A stretch of DNA of 64,000 nt from Streptomyces hokutonensis (GTDB lineage: Bacteria > Actinomycetota > Actinomycetes > Streptomycetales > Streptomycetaceae). The stretch covers positions 186,001-250,000 of the forward strand of contig NZ_BARG01000024.1 of the NCBI RefSeq assembly GCF_000376565.1. The letters are read 5' to 3'. Below the pieces are notes generated by a model that had not been told where the DNA came from, made no database searches, and was given only the letters and a program-made list of their open reading frames with translations. Below, in pieces: positions 25,111-34,671 of the stretch. Position 1 is the stretch's first letter. Each line of letters starts with the position of its first letter. The position numbers and the translations under genes are program-made.

Positions 25111-26802
25111 ATGACCGACTGGGACCACTCGACCGACTTCTTGGTGGTGGGGAGCGGCGCGGGCGTCACCGGGGCGATCCGCGCCCGCGCGCTCGGCAAG
25201 GACGTTCTCGTCGTGGAGAAGACCGACCGGTTCGGCGGGTCGACCTGTATGTCGGGCGGTGTGATGTGGCTTCCCGACAACCCGCTCATGCGACGCGAGG
25301 GAGTTCCCGACTCGGCCGACGCCGCACTCACGTACTTCGCCACCGTCGTCGGTGACGCGGGCCTGGCGTCGTCGACCGCCCGCAGGAAGGCCTACGTCCG
25401 CGCGGGTGCCGAGATGGTGGACTTCCTGGAGTCCGAAGGACTGGAACTGCGGCGCTGCGAGGGCTACAGCGACTACTACTCCGGAGTCCGGGGCTGCGAG
25501 GGAGGCTCGGCACGCGGCAGGTCGATCGAGGCGAAGGCCTTCGACAGGAAACTGCTCGGGACCTGGCAGGACCGGATCCGCCCCGGCTTCTCGGGCGGCC
25601 TCGCCGTCTACACCGGTGAGGCGTCCCGTCTGACGCTTATGCGGACCCGGGCCGGGCTGACCGTCCTGGCCAGGGTGGGACTGCGGACCGCCCTTGGCCG
25701 GCTCCGCAGGCAGCGGCTCGTGACGAACGGGGTGGCATTGTCCGCTCGTCTGCTCCAGATACTGCTGCGACAGGACGTGGCCGTGTGGCTGGAGTCCGCC
25801 TTGTCCGACCTCGTGGTCGAGGACGGGCGGGTCGTCGGCGCCGTCGTCCACCGGGGCGGTCGTGACCTCCGGGTACGGGCACGGGACGGCGTGCTGCTCG
25901 CCGCCGGAGGTTTCGCCCGCAACAAGGAGATGCGCGAAGAGCACTCGGGAGGCCGGCTCACCAGCGACCGGTGGACCTCGGCCAACCCGGGCGACACCGG
26001 GGAGGTGATCCGGATCGCCATGGCGCACGGGGCCGCGACGGACATGCTGGACGAGGCGTGGTGGATGCCCTCGTGGATCATGCCCGACGGCACCCCCAAC
26101 ATGTGCATGTCCGAGCGCACCAGGCCGGGCTCGATCGTCGTCGACGCGGAGGGCCGCCGCTATTTCAACGAGGCCGTTGCCTACCAGGAGGCCGGCCAGC
26201 AGATGTACGCGCACGACCGGGAGGTGGGAGGCGCCGTCCCGTCCTGGCTCGTCGTCGACTCCCGGCACCGCGGCCACTACCCGTTCGGCATGTCTCCCCC
26301 CGGCCGCACACCGAAGGAGTGGATCACCAGCGGCGCGATGAAGCGCGCCGACAGCCTTGAGGACCTCGCCAGCCAGTGCGGGATCGACGCCGGCGGACTC
26401 CTCAAGACCGTCGAGCGGTTCAACACGTTCGCGGCGCGGGGCGTCGACGAGGACTTCCACCGGGGAGAGGGCGACCACGAACGGTTCTACGGCGACCCCA
26501 CCCATGCCCCGAATCCCTGCCTCGGGCCGGTCGCGAAGCCGCCGTTCTACGCGGTCGCCCTGTACCCGGGGGACATCGGCACCAGCGGGGGAATCCTCTG
26601 CGACGAGTTCGCCCGGGTGCTCGACACCGAAGGCAACCCGGTCGACGGGCTCTACGCCACGGGCAACTGCACCGCGTCCGTGATGGGGCGCAAGTACTTG
26701 GGCGCCGGAGCCAGCATCGCCGCCTCGGCGGTGTTCGGACACGTGGCGGCGAACCACGCGTCCGCCACGGAGCGGGTGCCGGGCACCGACATCGCGGACT
26801 GA
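25111..26802 (+). CDS. FAD-dependent dehydrogenase, 3-ketosteroid Delta1-dehydrogenase-like
   Basis: A 563-residue flavoprotein. The N-terminal dinucleotide fold (FLVVGSGAGVTGAIRARALG) is followed by the KstD-type segment GGSTCMSGGVMWLPDNP, and the end carries GLYATGNCTASVMGRKYLGAGASI, with the Gly-rich FAD-binding end typical of this family. Relatives include KstD, KshA-partner enzymes and fumarate reductase-like proteins; a steroid or other cyclic ketone is plausible but not proven. GGAGGGAGAC precedes ATG 25111. It follows TetR paralogue 2 and faces the P450 cluster, so it likely serves the same pathway. Confidence 0.85.
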   Translation: MTDWDHSTDFLVVGSGAGVTGAIRARALGKDVLVVEKTDRFGGSTCMSGGVMWLPDNPLMRREGVPDSADAALTYFATVVGDAGLASSTARRKAYVRAGAEMVDFLESEGLELRRCEGYSDYYSGVRGCEGGSARGRSIEAKAFDRKLLGTWQDRIRPGFSGGLAVYTGEASRLTLMRTRAGLTVLARVGLRTALGRLRRQRLVTNGVALSARLLQILLRQDVAVWLESALSDLVVEDGRVVGAVVHRGGRDLRVRARDGVLLAAGGFARNKEMREEHSGGRLTSDRWTSANPGDTGEVIRIAMAHGAATDMLDEAWWMPSWIMPDGTPNMCMSERTRPGSIVVDAEGRRYFNEAVAYQEAGQQMYAHDREVGGAVPSWLVVDSRHRGHYPFGMSPPGRTPKEWITSGAMKRADSLEDLASQCGIDAGGLLKTVERFNTFAARGVDEDFHRGEGDHERFYGDPTHAPNPCLGPVAKPPFYAVALYPGDIGTSGGILCDEFARVLDTEGNPVDGLYATGNCTASVMGRKYLGAGASIAASAVFGHVAANHASATERVPGTDIAD

Positions 26803-26920
26803 CCGGCGCGTCGCGCACAGCAGGTGATCGGCACACCGCGCGACCCGGGCCGTCCCCGCAGGCCGAACCGTACGGGACGCCGTGCACCGGTATTGCCTCC
26901 ACGGCCCGCGCCCCGTTACC

Positions 26921-26929
26921 TTGCGGCAA
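26921..26929. promoter_or_regulatory. Small palindrome upstream of the second LacI gene
   Basis: TTGC-G-GCAA is flanked on both sides by GTTAC (26915-26919 and 26931-26935). It lies about 65 bases before the LacI start and could be part of its promoter or an autoregulatory site. Confidence 0.35.
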
Positions 26930-26994
26930 AGTTACAGGCCAGCTACGCGATGCGGTCCGGCGCATCGGTGTTCGGCGAGCGGAACGGGCATCGG

Positions 26995-28035
26995 GTGACA
27001 GGTCGCGGCAAGGGACAACTGGAGGCGCAGTACGGCCTCCTCACGAGCATCGCCACCGAGGCGGGCGTCTCGCTCAGCACGGTGTCCAAGGTGGTGCACC
27101 GGCGCCGGGACGTCGGCGCCCGGACACGCGAGCGGGTCGAGGAGCTCCTCGCGCGGCACGGCTTCGTACGCCCCTGGGAGCGGGACCCCGCGACACCCCG
27201 GCAGATCATCGCGGTCTTCCGCGACCTTTCCGGGCCGTACACGCTGGAGGTGGTCCGCGGCATCGTCGACGCGGCCGGAGAGCTCGGCATCGACGTGGTC
27301 ACCGGCACGACCGGCCGCCGCTCGATCTCCGGGTGGCTGGAGCAGTGCGTCGCGCTCGGCGCCGCCGGGATCGTCATCGTGATCTCGATGCTGTCCGAGG
27401 AGGACCAGCGCCGCATCGTCGAACAGCGCCTCCCGGTGGTCCTCATCGACCCGCTCAGCGCGCCTTCCGAGGACATCCCCAGCATCGGCGTGACGAACTG
27501 GAGCGGCGCCCGTGACGCCGTACAGCACCTGCTGGGACTCGGACACACCCGGATCGGCATGGTCGCGGGCCGCTCCCACTCGCTGGCCGGGGCGGCCCGC
27601 GTGCACGGCTACCGGGCCGCGCTGGAGGAGGCCGGGATCGCCTACGACCCGGCGATCGTCCGCTCCACCGACTTCGACTACGCCGAGGCGCTCGCCACCG
27701 GCGCCCAGATCCTGAGTGCCGACGACCCGCCCACCGCTGTCTTCGCGGCCAGCGACGCACAGGCGCTCGGCGTGCTGGAGGCGGCCCGGCAGCATGGGCT
27801 CGCCGTACCGGACGACCTCGCGGTGATGTCCTTCGACGACACGCTCGTCGCGGCGATGGCCTGCCCACCGCTGAGCGCGGTACGCCAGCCCTTCGAGGAA
27901 CTCGGCCGTGAGGCGACCCGGGTGCTCCTCGAACTCGCCCAGGGCCGGCCGCCCGTGTCCCCGCGCATCGAGCTGGCGACAGAACTCGTCCTGCGGACTT
28001 CCACGTCCGTGCGGAGACGCGTCAATACCACGTAA
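26995..28035 (+). CDS. LacI-family transcriptional regulator
   Basis: A 346-residue repressor with an N-terminal helix-turn-helix (IATEAGVSLSTVSKVVHRRR) and a periplasmic-binding-like ligand domain (AVFAASDAQALGVLEAARQHG near residue 250). GTG 26995 gives the usual spacing to the DNA-binding head; an ATG at 26950 would add 15 residues and neither has a strong ribosome site. It stands between two promoters carrying the identical CGAAACACTTTCG, at 28048 and 36159, and is the probable regulator of the secreted hydrolase, the ABC importer and perhaps the GH3 gene. Confidence 0.9.
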   Translation: MTGRGKGQLEAQYGLLTSIATEAGVSLSTVSKVVHRRRDVGARTRERVEELLARHGFVRPWERDPATPRQIIAVFRDLSGPYTLEVVRGIVDAAGELGIDVVTGTTGRRSISGWLEQCVALGAAGIVIVISMLSEEDQRRIVEQRLPVVLIDPLSAPSEDIPSIGVTNWSGARDAVQHLLGLGHTRIGMVAGRSHSLAGAARVHGYRAALEEAGIAYDPAIVRSTDFDYAEALATGAQILSADDPPTAVFAASDAQALGVLEAARQHGLAVPDDLAVMSFDDTLVAAMACPPLSAVRQPFEELGREATRVLLELAQGRPPVSPRIELATELVLRTSTSVRRRVNTT

Positions 28036-28047
28036 CTCCCCATTCCG

Positions 28048-28060
28048 CGAAACACTTTCG
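28048..28060. promoter_or_regulatory. LacI operator, copy 1 (CGAAACACTTTCG)
   Basis: CGAAA-CAC-TTTCG is a perfect 5-3-5 inverted repeat. The identical 13 bases occur at 36159-36171 before the sugar importer. This copy lies 80 bases before the hydrolase start and just after the regulator's stop. Confidence 0.7.
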
Positions 28061-28139
28061 AAACGCGGCGGTGACATTGCCATGTCCGCTGCGAATACTG
28101 GCTTCCTGCCCGGACCCCCTCCCGGTGAAAGGAAAGCCG

Positions 28140-30332
28140 TTGACAAGATCCTGGGTGCGAAAGGCTTTCGCGTGGGCGGCAGCCTTCGGCACAGGCGTGG
28201 CATTCGCCATCGCCTCCGCGACAAGCGCGTCGGCCTATCAGCCGAGTCCCGCCAATCTGTATACGGCGACCAACACCGCCGCCTGCAACAAGAGTCCGTG
28301 CGTGCTCTATCCGAAGTCGGCGCAGTTGCCGGACGGCCGGATCGTGGCCACGTTCGAGAACGACCAGACCGCTGCGGTCGGCCAGACGCTTCCCATCTAC
28401 AAGAGCGACGACAGCGGCACGACATGGGCGAAACTGTCCGACGTCCAAGCGCCCGCCTATCTCTCCAGCGACTCCAAATACGCGAAATACACGAGCAATT
28501 GGACCAACCCGTATCTCTACGTTCTCCCGCAGAACGTCGGCAGCCTGAGCGCGGGCACCCTGCTGCTCGCGAGCATCGTCTCCGGGGACGACTACTACTA
28601 CCAGGAGCAGAAGGCGGCCAACTCCAGCTGGACGCCCACCAGTGACGGCGACCGCAAGGACGTGGCGCTGGCCCTGTACTCCAGCACGGACGACGGCGCG
28701 ACCTGGACCATCCAGAACATCATCGCCGCCGGCGGCTGGCAGGGGGGCAGCGCGGGCAGCATCGGCCGGGTCTCCACGGCCAACACCTCCGCCCAGGTCG
28801 ACCCCGTGTGGGAACCCCATCTCCTCGCCCACAACGGCCGGCTCATCGCCTACTACTCCGACGAGGACGACTACACCGGCTACAGCACCACCACCGGTGC
28901 GCCGACCCTCGACCCGGCCAACGACACGGCGACGGACTCCGGCGGCCAGGTCCTCGTCCACCGCACCTGGGACGGCTCCAGCTCAACTGCCTGGAGTTCC
29001 CCGGTCGTTGACGTCCCCGGTTCCACGGTGACCATGAGCGGCGGCAAGACGGAGATCGGCGGCGGCCGGCCCGGCATGACGACCATCGCCCCGACGACCG
29101 ACGGCAAGTGGCTGCTGACGTACGAGTACTGGGGCGGCGGTACGAACGTCCGCTACCGGATATCCGACGACCCGACGAAGTTCTTCTCCGCCACGGACAA
29201 CCCGATCACCTCACTGCCCGTCCCTTCGGGCGGAGCCACCCTCGCCACCGGCGGCAGCCCGGTCCTCCTCCCCATGCCGGACGGCCGGATCGTCTACAAC
29301 GCGGCGGGCAGTGGCGACGTCTGGGTGAACGAGTCCGGGTCGAGCACGGGCACCTGGAAGGAGTACAAGACGTCGATCGCGGCCGGCTACAGCCGCACGC
29401 TCCAGTACGTCGACGGCACCGGACGCGTACTCATCCTCCAGGCGTCCTGGAGCGGCAGCAGCGTCGGCCCGGTCAAGTACGCCGAGGTCGACCTCGGCCG
29501 CTCCGACGGCGCCTACTACAGCCTCGTCAACCGGCTCACCGGGCAGGTGCTCAGCCCCGCGTCCGGCAAGACCCAGGACGCCAACCTCACCGGGAACACC
29601 CCCGACCTGATCCTGAGCGCCGCCAACTCCACCGACGCCACCCAGCGTTGGCACCTCACCGCCAAGGGCAGCAACATCACGCTGCTCAACAAGGCCGGGG
29701 GCCGCTCGGTCGCCATCTGGACCGGCACCGCGACGGCGGGACAGAAACTGGCCCAGTGGGTCGACGACGGAGCCACCGACAAACAGTGGACCCAGGTCGC
29801 GTCCTCGACCAGCGGTTACTACAAGCTCCGCTCGGTCCTCAACACCAGCCTCTACATGACCGGTTCGACCGCCGGCGGCTCCGTCACCGTCGCGGCGGCC
29901 ACCACCGACGGCTCCCAGGACTGGCAACTGGTCCAGGACCCACTGCCCACGGCCGCCACCTTCACCCTGAAGGGCACCAACTCCGGCCGCTGCCTCGACG
30001 TCCCGAACGGTGCGACGGGCGTCCAGGTCCAGATCTACGACTGCTCCGGCAACGCCAATCAGACCATCACGCAGACCGCGGCCGGTGAACTCCGCGTCAA
30101 CGGCAACTGCCTGGCCGCGAACGGCGACGGCACCACCGCGGGCACCACGCTCATCCTCTGGGCCTGCAACGGGAAGTCCAGCCAGAAGTGGGCGTTCCGG
30201 GTGGACGGCACCATCGTCAACCGCTCCAACGGCCTGGTCATCGACGTGACCAACTGGGGTACGGCCAACGGCTCGAAGGTCGAGCTGTGGACCGGGCTCG
30301 GCAACGCCACCCAGCAGTGGACCCGCAGCTAG
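28140..30332 (+). CDS. Secreted GH93-like glycosidase with C-terminal RICIN domains
   Basis: A 730-residue exported enzyme. A Sec signal peptide (about 1-36: basic RSWVRKAF, hydrophobic core, end SASA) precedes a sialidase-fold propeller with Asp-box-like turns (KSDDSGTTW, STDDGATW). Two segments, DPVWEPHLLAH (Glu225) and GRPGM...LLTYEYWG (Glu329), resemble GH93 exo-arabinanases. The last 280 residues form ricin-type lectin repeats with QxW-like ends (TQRWHL, DKQWTQ, SQDWQL, SQKWAF, TQQWTR). TTG 28140 has AAAGGA six bases upstream; a GTG at 28125 is possible. It should release sugars taken up by the adjacent importer. Family assignment is from memory of motifs. Confidence 0.75.
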   Translation: MTRSWVRKAFAWAAAFGTGVAFAIASATSASAYQPSPANLYTATNTAACNKSPCVLYPKSAQLPDGRIVATFENDQTAAVGQTLPIYKSDDSGTTWAKLSDVQAPAYLSSDSKYAKYTSNWTNPYLYVLPQNVGSLSAGTLLLASIVSGDDYYYQEQKAANSSWTPTSDGDRKDVALALYSSTDDGATWTIQNIIAAGGWQGGSAGSIGRVSTANTSAQVDPVWEPHLLAHNGRLIAYYSDEDDYTGYSTTTGAPTLDPANDTATDSGGQVLVHRTWDGSSSTAWSSPVVDVPGSTVTMSGGKTEIGGGRPGMTTIAPTTDGKWLLTYEYWGGGTNVRYRISDDPTKFFSATDNPITSLPVPSGGATLATGGSPVLLPMPDGRIVYNAAGSGDVWVNESGSSTGTWKEYKTSIAAGYSRTLQYVDGTGRVLILQASWSGSSVGPVKYAEVDLGRSDGAYYSLVNRLTGQVLSPASGKTQDANLTGNTPDLILSAANSTDATQRWHLTAKGSNITLLNKAGGRSVAIWTGTATAGQKLAQWVDDGATDKQWTQVASSTSGYYKLRSVLNTSLYMTGSTAGGSVTVAAATTDGSQDWQLVQDPLPTAATFTLKGTNSGRCLDVPNGATGVQVQIYDCSGNANQTITQTAAGELRVNGNCLAANGDGTTAGTTLILWACNGKSSQKWAFRVDGTIVNRSNGLVIDVTNWGTANGSKVELWTGLGNATQQWTRS

Positions 30333-30344
30333 TCATCGCTCAAC

Positions 30345-30390
30345 GAGAAAGTGGCCCCGCCGATCGGATCGACCGGCGGGGCCACTTCTC
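30345..30390. terminator. Bidirectional hairpin terminator between convergent genes
   Basis: The arm GTGGCCCCGCCG and its counterpart CGGCGGGGCCAC pair around a roughly 13-base loop, and flanking GAGAA/TTCTC extends the stem. It lies in the 72-base gap between the convergent hydrolase and GH3 genes and should stop transcription from both. Confidence 0.85.
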
Positions 30391-30404
30391 GTACGGGTGG
30401 TTCG

Positions 30405-32759
30405 CTACGCGCGCTCGACGCTCACCGGCACCGCGTGGCGCCCTAGTACCGTCGCGTCCCTTTCCTCGCCGACGAGTCGGACCGTCTCCCGCACCAGAGT
30501 GTCCAGGCTGGAGGAGCCGATCTGCAGCAGGATCTCGCCGGGCTCGACGATGCGCCGCCCCGCCAGACCGGTGAAGGCCAGCCGGTCGGTGTGGACGTGG
30601 AAACGGACCGTCGCCTCCTCGCCCGGCTCAAGGGCCACCTTGGCGAAGCCGAGCAGGGACCGCACCGGCCGGGTCACCTGGGCGACCGGGTCGATCGCGT
30701 ACAGCTGGACCGTCTCGGCCCCCGCGACCGCCCCCGTGTTCCGCACCCGCGCGCTGACGGTGAACTCGCCGTCCACCGGCACCAGTTCACGGTCCACGCC
30801 GAGCCCCTCGATCTCGAAGCCCGTGTACGACAGACCGTGTCCGAAGGGGAACGCCGGTGTCGGGTCGAGGTTGGAGAGCCAGCTCTGCCGGTCGCCGAGC
30901 GGCGCGTGGAGGTAGGTGTAGGGCTGGCCGCCGGGCGTGGTCGGGATCTGCACGGGCAGCTTGCCGCTGAAGTTCGCCTTCCCCGCCAGGAGTTGGGCCA
31001 CCGCACGGCCGCCCTCCTCGCCCGGCAGGAAGACCTGCACCATGGCCGCCGCGGTGGACGCGAACCGGCCCACCGCGTAGGGGCGGCCACTGCTGACGAC
31101 CAGGACGACCGGCCGACCGGTCGCCAACACCGCCTCGACCAGTTCCTCCTGCACGCCCGGCAGTCGCAGATCCTCCACGTCACAGCCCTCGCCGGAGGTG
31201 CCGATCCCGAACATGCCTGCCTTGTCACCGACGACCAGCACGGTCAGGTCGGAGCCGGCGGACGCCTCGACAGCGGCGGCGATACCGGAGCGGTCCGCCT
31301 CCCGGATCGGGCAGCCCGGCTCGAAGTCCCAGTCCACGGAGGACAGTTCGGCCGCGAGAGCGTGGCGAAGGGAGACCGCCTCGACACCGTTGCCAAGGTC
31401 GTCGCGCTCGGCGAGGACATGGTTGGGGAAGCTGTAGCAGCCGAACATCGTGCGCACGTCGTCGGCGCACGGGCCGATGAGCGCGATGCGGCCGGTCGCG
31501 GGGAGGGGCAGCGTCCCGTCGTTCGACAGCAGGACGGCACTCGACTGGGCCACGGCGTGGGCGAGTTGACGACTTGTCGGCTTGTCGAGGTCCAGTTCAC
31601 CCGCGATCAGGGCGGGCGGCCGCGGGTCCCAGTCGGCGTCGAGCAGTCCGAGTTCGACTTTCTGGAACAGAACCCGGCGTACAGCCCGGTCGACCAACTC
31701 CTCACCGACCAGGCCCTGTTCGACGGCATGCACGAGCGCGTCGCCGAAGCCGCGCTGGTCGGGCAGTTCGACGTCCAGCCCGGCGGTCAGGGCGAGCGCG
31801 CCGGCCTCCGGCAGATCGGCCGCGACCCGGTGGTCGTTGACCAGGAAGGGCAGGGACCAGTAGTCGGAGACGACGGTTCCCTCGAAACCCCAGGCGTCGC
31901 GCAGGACTTCGGTCAGCAGCCAGCGGCTCGCGGCCGGTGCCTCGCCGTCGATCTCGGCGTACGAGTTCATCACCGACCGCACACCCGCGGCGACGAGCCG
32001 TTCGAAGGGCGGCAGGATGACGTCGAAGAGTTCACGGCGGCCGATCCCCACGGGTGCGTGGTTGCGGCCGCCCATCGAGGCGGAGTATCCGGCGAAGTGC
32101 TTGAGGGTCGCGTACACCCCGGCGCTCTGCAGCCCGGTGACATACGCCTCGGCCAACTCGCCCACCAGGTAGGGGTCTTCGCCGTAGGTCTCCTCGCAGC
32201 GGCCCCAGCGGTAGTCACGGATGACGTCGACCACGGGGGACAGACCCTGATGGACTCCCGCCTCGGCCATGTCGGAGCCGATGGCCTCGCCCACCCTGCG
32301 GATCAGCGCCGGGTCGAAGGTGGCCGCCATGCCCAGCGAGGTGGGGTAGATGGTGGCGCCGTACGCGGTGAAGCCGGTCAGGCACTCGTCGTGGGCCATG
32401 GCCGGGATGTCGAACCTGCTCTGCGCCACCACCTGCCGCTGGTGCTCGGCCAGCAGGCGGGCGTGCTCCAACGCGGGCCGGGGCAGGGTGCCGTAGGGCC
32501 GGGTGAGCTGGCCCAGGCCGTGCCGGGCGGTCTCGTCGAGGTCGCCGACCCGGCCGAAGTGGTTGCTGCCCGGGGCCACTTCGGGGCCGTCGGCCTCGAT
32601 GTCCTCCCAGGTGCTGCTCAACTGCGCGACCTTCTCCGGCAGGGTGAGCCGGGCGAGCAGCGCCTCGACGCGTTCGGCGACGGGCAGGGCGGGGTCGGTC
32701 CAGGGGCGGTCGCTCTCCTCCTGGGGGAGGCCGCCGTGGTCGGGCATGGTGGTCGTCAT
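30405..32759 (-). CDS. GH3 beta-glycosidase
   Basis: A 784-residue cytoplasmic glycoside hydrolase. Domain 1 (about 40-380) is the GH3 barrel with nucleophile Asp299 in GTVVSDYWS and substrate-binding KHFAGYS; domain 2 (about 390-600) is the alpha/beta sandwich expected to supply the acid/base; a fibronectin-III-like domain ends the protein. No signal peptide is seen, so it should cleave imported oligosaccharides. It is 89 bases downstream of the importer genes and probably co-transcribed. GH3 enzymes act on beta-glucosides, xylosides or alpha-L-arabinosides, and the sequence alone does not decide. Confidence 0.9.
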   Translation of the reverse strand: MTTTMPDHGGLPQEESDRPWTDPALPVAERVEALLARLTLPEKVAQLSSTWEDIEADGPEVAPGSNHFGRVGDLDETARHGLGQLTRPYGTLPRPALEHARLLAEHQRQVVAQSRFDIPAMAHDECLTGFTAYGATIYPTSLGMAATFDPALIRRVGEAIGSDMAEAGVHQGLSPVVDVIRDYRWGRCEETYGEDPYLVGELAEAYVTGLQSAGVYATLKHFAGYSASMGGRNHAPVGIGRRELFDVILPPFERLVAAGVRSVMNSYAEIDGEAPAASRWLLTEVLRDAWGFEGTVVSDYWSLPFLVNDHRVAADLPEAGALALTAGLDVELPDQRGFGDALVHAVEQGLVGEELVDRAVRRVLFQKVELGLLDADWDPRPPALIAGELDLDKPTSRQLAHAVAQSSAVLLSNDGTLPLPATGRIALIGPCADDVRTMFGCYSFPNHVLAERDDLGNGVEAVSLRHALAAELSSVDWDFEPGCPIREADRSGIAAAVEASAGSDLTVLVVGDKAGMFGIGTSGEGCDVEDLRLPGVQEELVEAVLATGRPVVLVVSSGRPYAVGRFASTAAAMVQVFLPGEEGGRAVAQLLAGKANFSGKLPVQIPTTPGGQPYTYLHAPLGDRQSWLSNLDPTPAFPFGHGLSYTGFEIEGLGVDRELVPVDGEFTVSARVRNTGAVAGAETVQLYAIDPVAQVTRPVRSLLGFAKVALEPGEEATVRFHVHTDRLAFTGLAGRRIVEPGEILLQIGSSSLDTLVRETVRLVGEERDATVLGRHAVPVSVERA

Positions 32760-32848
32760 TCACGACTCCTCGGTGTTGCGCGGGCACGCCGACGGGGCCG
32801 GGCGCCTGGCCCGGCCGTCGTAGCGCGTGAACTGCCCGGTAGTGGGGG

Positions 32849-33772
32849 CTACTTGGAGAAACCGGCGGTGAGACCGGCGACGAGCTGACGGCGGGCCAGG
32901 ATGAACAGGGCCAGCATCGGCAGGGTGGAGAGCACCACCGCGGCCATCGTGGCCGGTACGTCGATGCCGAACTGGCCCCTGAACAGGGTCAGCGCCAGCG
33001 GCAGTACGGCCTTGTCGCCGCTCTGGGTGAGGATGAGGGGGAAGAGGAAGCCGTTCCAGACCTGGAGGCCGTCGTAGACGGCGACCGTCATCAGCGCGGG
33101 GCGGGCCAGGGGCGCCGCGAGCGACCAGAGCATCCGCCAGTCGCCGGCGCCGTCGACGATCATCGCCTCGAACAGCGAACGGGGTACGTCCCGCAGGAAG
33201 CTGACCAGGATCATCACGGTGATCGGCAGCGCGAACGCCGCCGAGGGCAGGACGATCGCGAGCAGGCTGTCGTAGAGATGCATCCGGATGATCAGCAGGT
33301 AGACCGGGATGATCACGGCTTGCAGCGGGATCGCCAGGCCCAGCAGGAACACGCGGAACGACACCCGGGAGAAGCGGCTGCCCGCGTTGCGGACGATGGA
33401 GAACGCGGCCATCAGGGCGACGGCCACGGCGATGACGACCGTGCCCGCGGTGACGACCACGCTGTTGAGGAGGTAGGTGGTGAAGTCGCCGTCCAGGACG
33501 GTGCGGTAGCTGTCCAGCGTCGGGTGGCTGGGCAGGGCGAGGGGGCTGTCCGAGGTGAAGTCGGACTTGCTGCGCAGACTGGTGACCACCAGCCAGTAGA
33601 TGGGGACGACGACGATCGCCGTCCAGAAGAGCGCGGCGCCGCCGGTGAGGGCGCGGCGCAGGATCCCCGGAACGGGGTTCTTCCGGACGGGGCCGGGCGT
33701 CGCGGCCCGGTGGCTTGGAACGGTCCGCCGTTCGGTGGCGGGGGTACGGGTCTTGGTCACGGTGGTGCTCAC
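32849..33772 (-). CDS. Sugar ABC transporter permease (MalG type)
   Basis: A 307-residue inner-membrane permease with six predicted helices and the EAA loop (FEAMIVDGAGDWRMLW). It starts with GTG 33772 in a GTGA overlap with the stop of the first permease. With that permease it forms the importer channel; the ATPase is not encoded here. Confidence 0.9.
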   Translation of the reverse strand: MSTTVTKTRTPATERRTVPSHRAATPGPVRKNPVPGILRRALTGGAALFWTAIVVVPIYWLVVTSLRSKSDFTSDSPLALPSHPTLDSYRTVLDGDFTTYLLNSVVVTAGTVVIAVAVALMAAFSIVRNAGSRFSRVSFRVFLLGLAIPLQAVIIPVYLLIIRMHLYDSLLAIVLPSAAFALPITVMILVSFLRDVPRSLFEAMIVDGAGDWRMLWSLAAPLARPALMTVAVYDGLQVWNGFLFPLILTQSGDKAVLPLALTLFRGQFGIDVPATMAAVVLSTLPMLALFILARRQLVAGLTAGFSK

Positions 33773-34671
33773 ATGCCCTCCTGCTGGCTGTCCATCCGGG
33801 TGAAGCCGGACAGGCGGGTGGTCAGCAGCGACAGGCCGAGGCCGAAGACCACCAGCAGGGTGGCCACCGCGCTGGCCCGGCCCATGTCGTGGGCCTGGAA
33901 ACCGGTGATGTACATGGAGAGGGGAAGGACGCGGGTCGCGGTGCCGGGCCCGCCGGTGCCGCCCGACAGGACGAAGATCAGGTCGAAGTAGGTGAGCGAG
34001 CCCACCAGCATCAGCGTGCTCGACGTGACCAGCGTGTACTTCAGCTGCGGCAGCGTGATGTGCAGGAACCGGGTCACCGGCCCGGCACCGTCGAGCGCGG
34101 CGGCCTCGTACAGGGCGGTCGGGATCTGCCGTATGCCCGCCTGGTAGAGCAGGGCGTGGAACGGTACAAACTGCCAGGCGATCACGAAGATCACCGTGTA
34201 CAGGGCGAGTTCGGGCGAGCCGAGCAGCGGCTTGGCCAGCCAGTGCAGGCCGGGCGTGGAACCGATGCCGAAGGACGGGTCGAGCAGTGCCTGCCAGGTC
34301 AGACCGATCGCCACCGCGGAGAGCAGCAGCGGCAGGAAGAACAGCACGGCGAACAGCGCGCGCAGTCGGCCCCTGGGCGCCTGGAACAGGCCGAGCGCCA
34401 GGGCGATGGGCGTCTGCACCAGCCAGCTGACCACCATCACTTTGACGGTGAGCCACAGCGACTGCCAGGTGGCGCTGTCGGTGAGGACGGACGTCCAGTT
34501 GGTGAGGCCCGCCCAGCTGATGGAACCGAGACCGTCCCAGCGGGCGACGCTGAGCGCCGCCACGCCGACCAGGGGGACGAGACCGAAGAGACCGAAGAGG
34601 AGCAGGGCTGGGGCGACCATGAGGAGGCCGCTCCCTCCTCTCCGGCGTACGGGGGTGGTGGTGATCGTCAC
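33769..34671 (-). CDS. Sugar ABC transporter permease (MalF type)
   Basis: A 300-residue permease with a basic start (TTTPVRRRGGSG), six helices and the EAA loop (EAAALDGAGPVTRFL). GTG 34671 overlaps the binding protein's TGA (GTGA), and its own stop overlaps the next permease, so the three transporter genes are translationally coupled. Confidence 0.9.
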   Translation of the reverse strand: MTITTTPVRRRGGSGLLMVAPALLLFGLFGLVPLVGVAALSVARWDGLGSISWAGLTNWTSVLTDSATWQSLWLTVKVMVVSWLVQTPIALALGLFQAPRGRLRALFAVLFFLPLLLSAVAIGLTWQALLDPSFGIGSTPGLHWLAKPLLGSPELALYTVIFVIAWQFVPFHALLYQAGIRQIPTALYEAAALDGAGPVTRFLHITLPQLKYTLVTSSTLMLVGSLTYFDLIFVLSGGTGGPGTATRVLPLSMYITGFQAHDMGRASAVATLLVVFGLGLSLLTTRLSGFTRMDSQQEGM

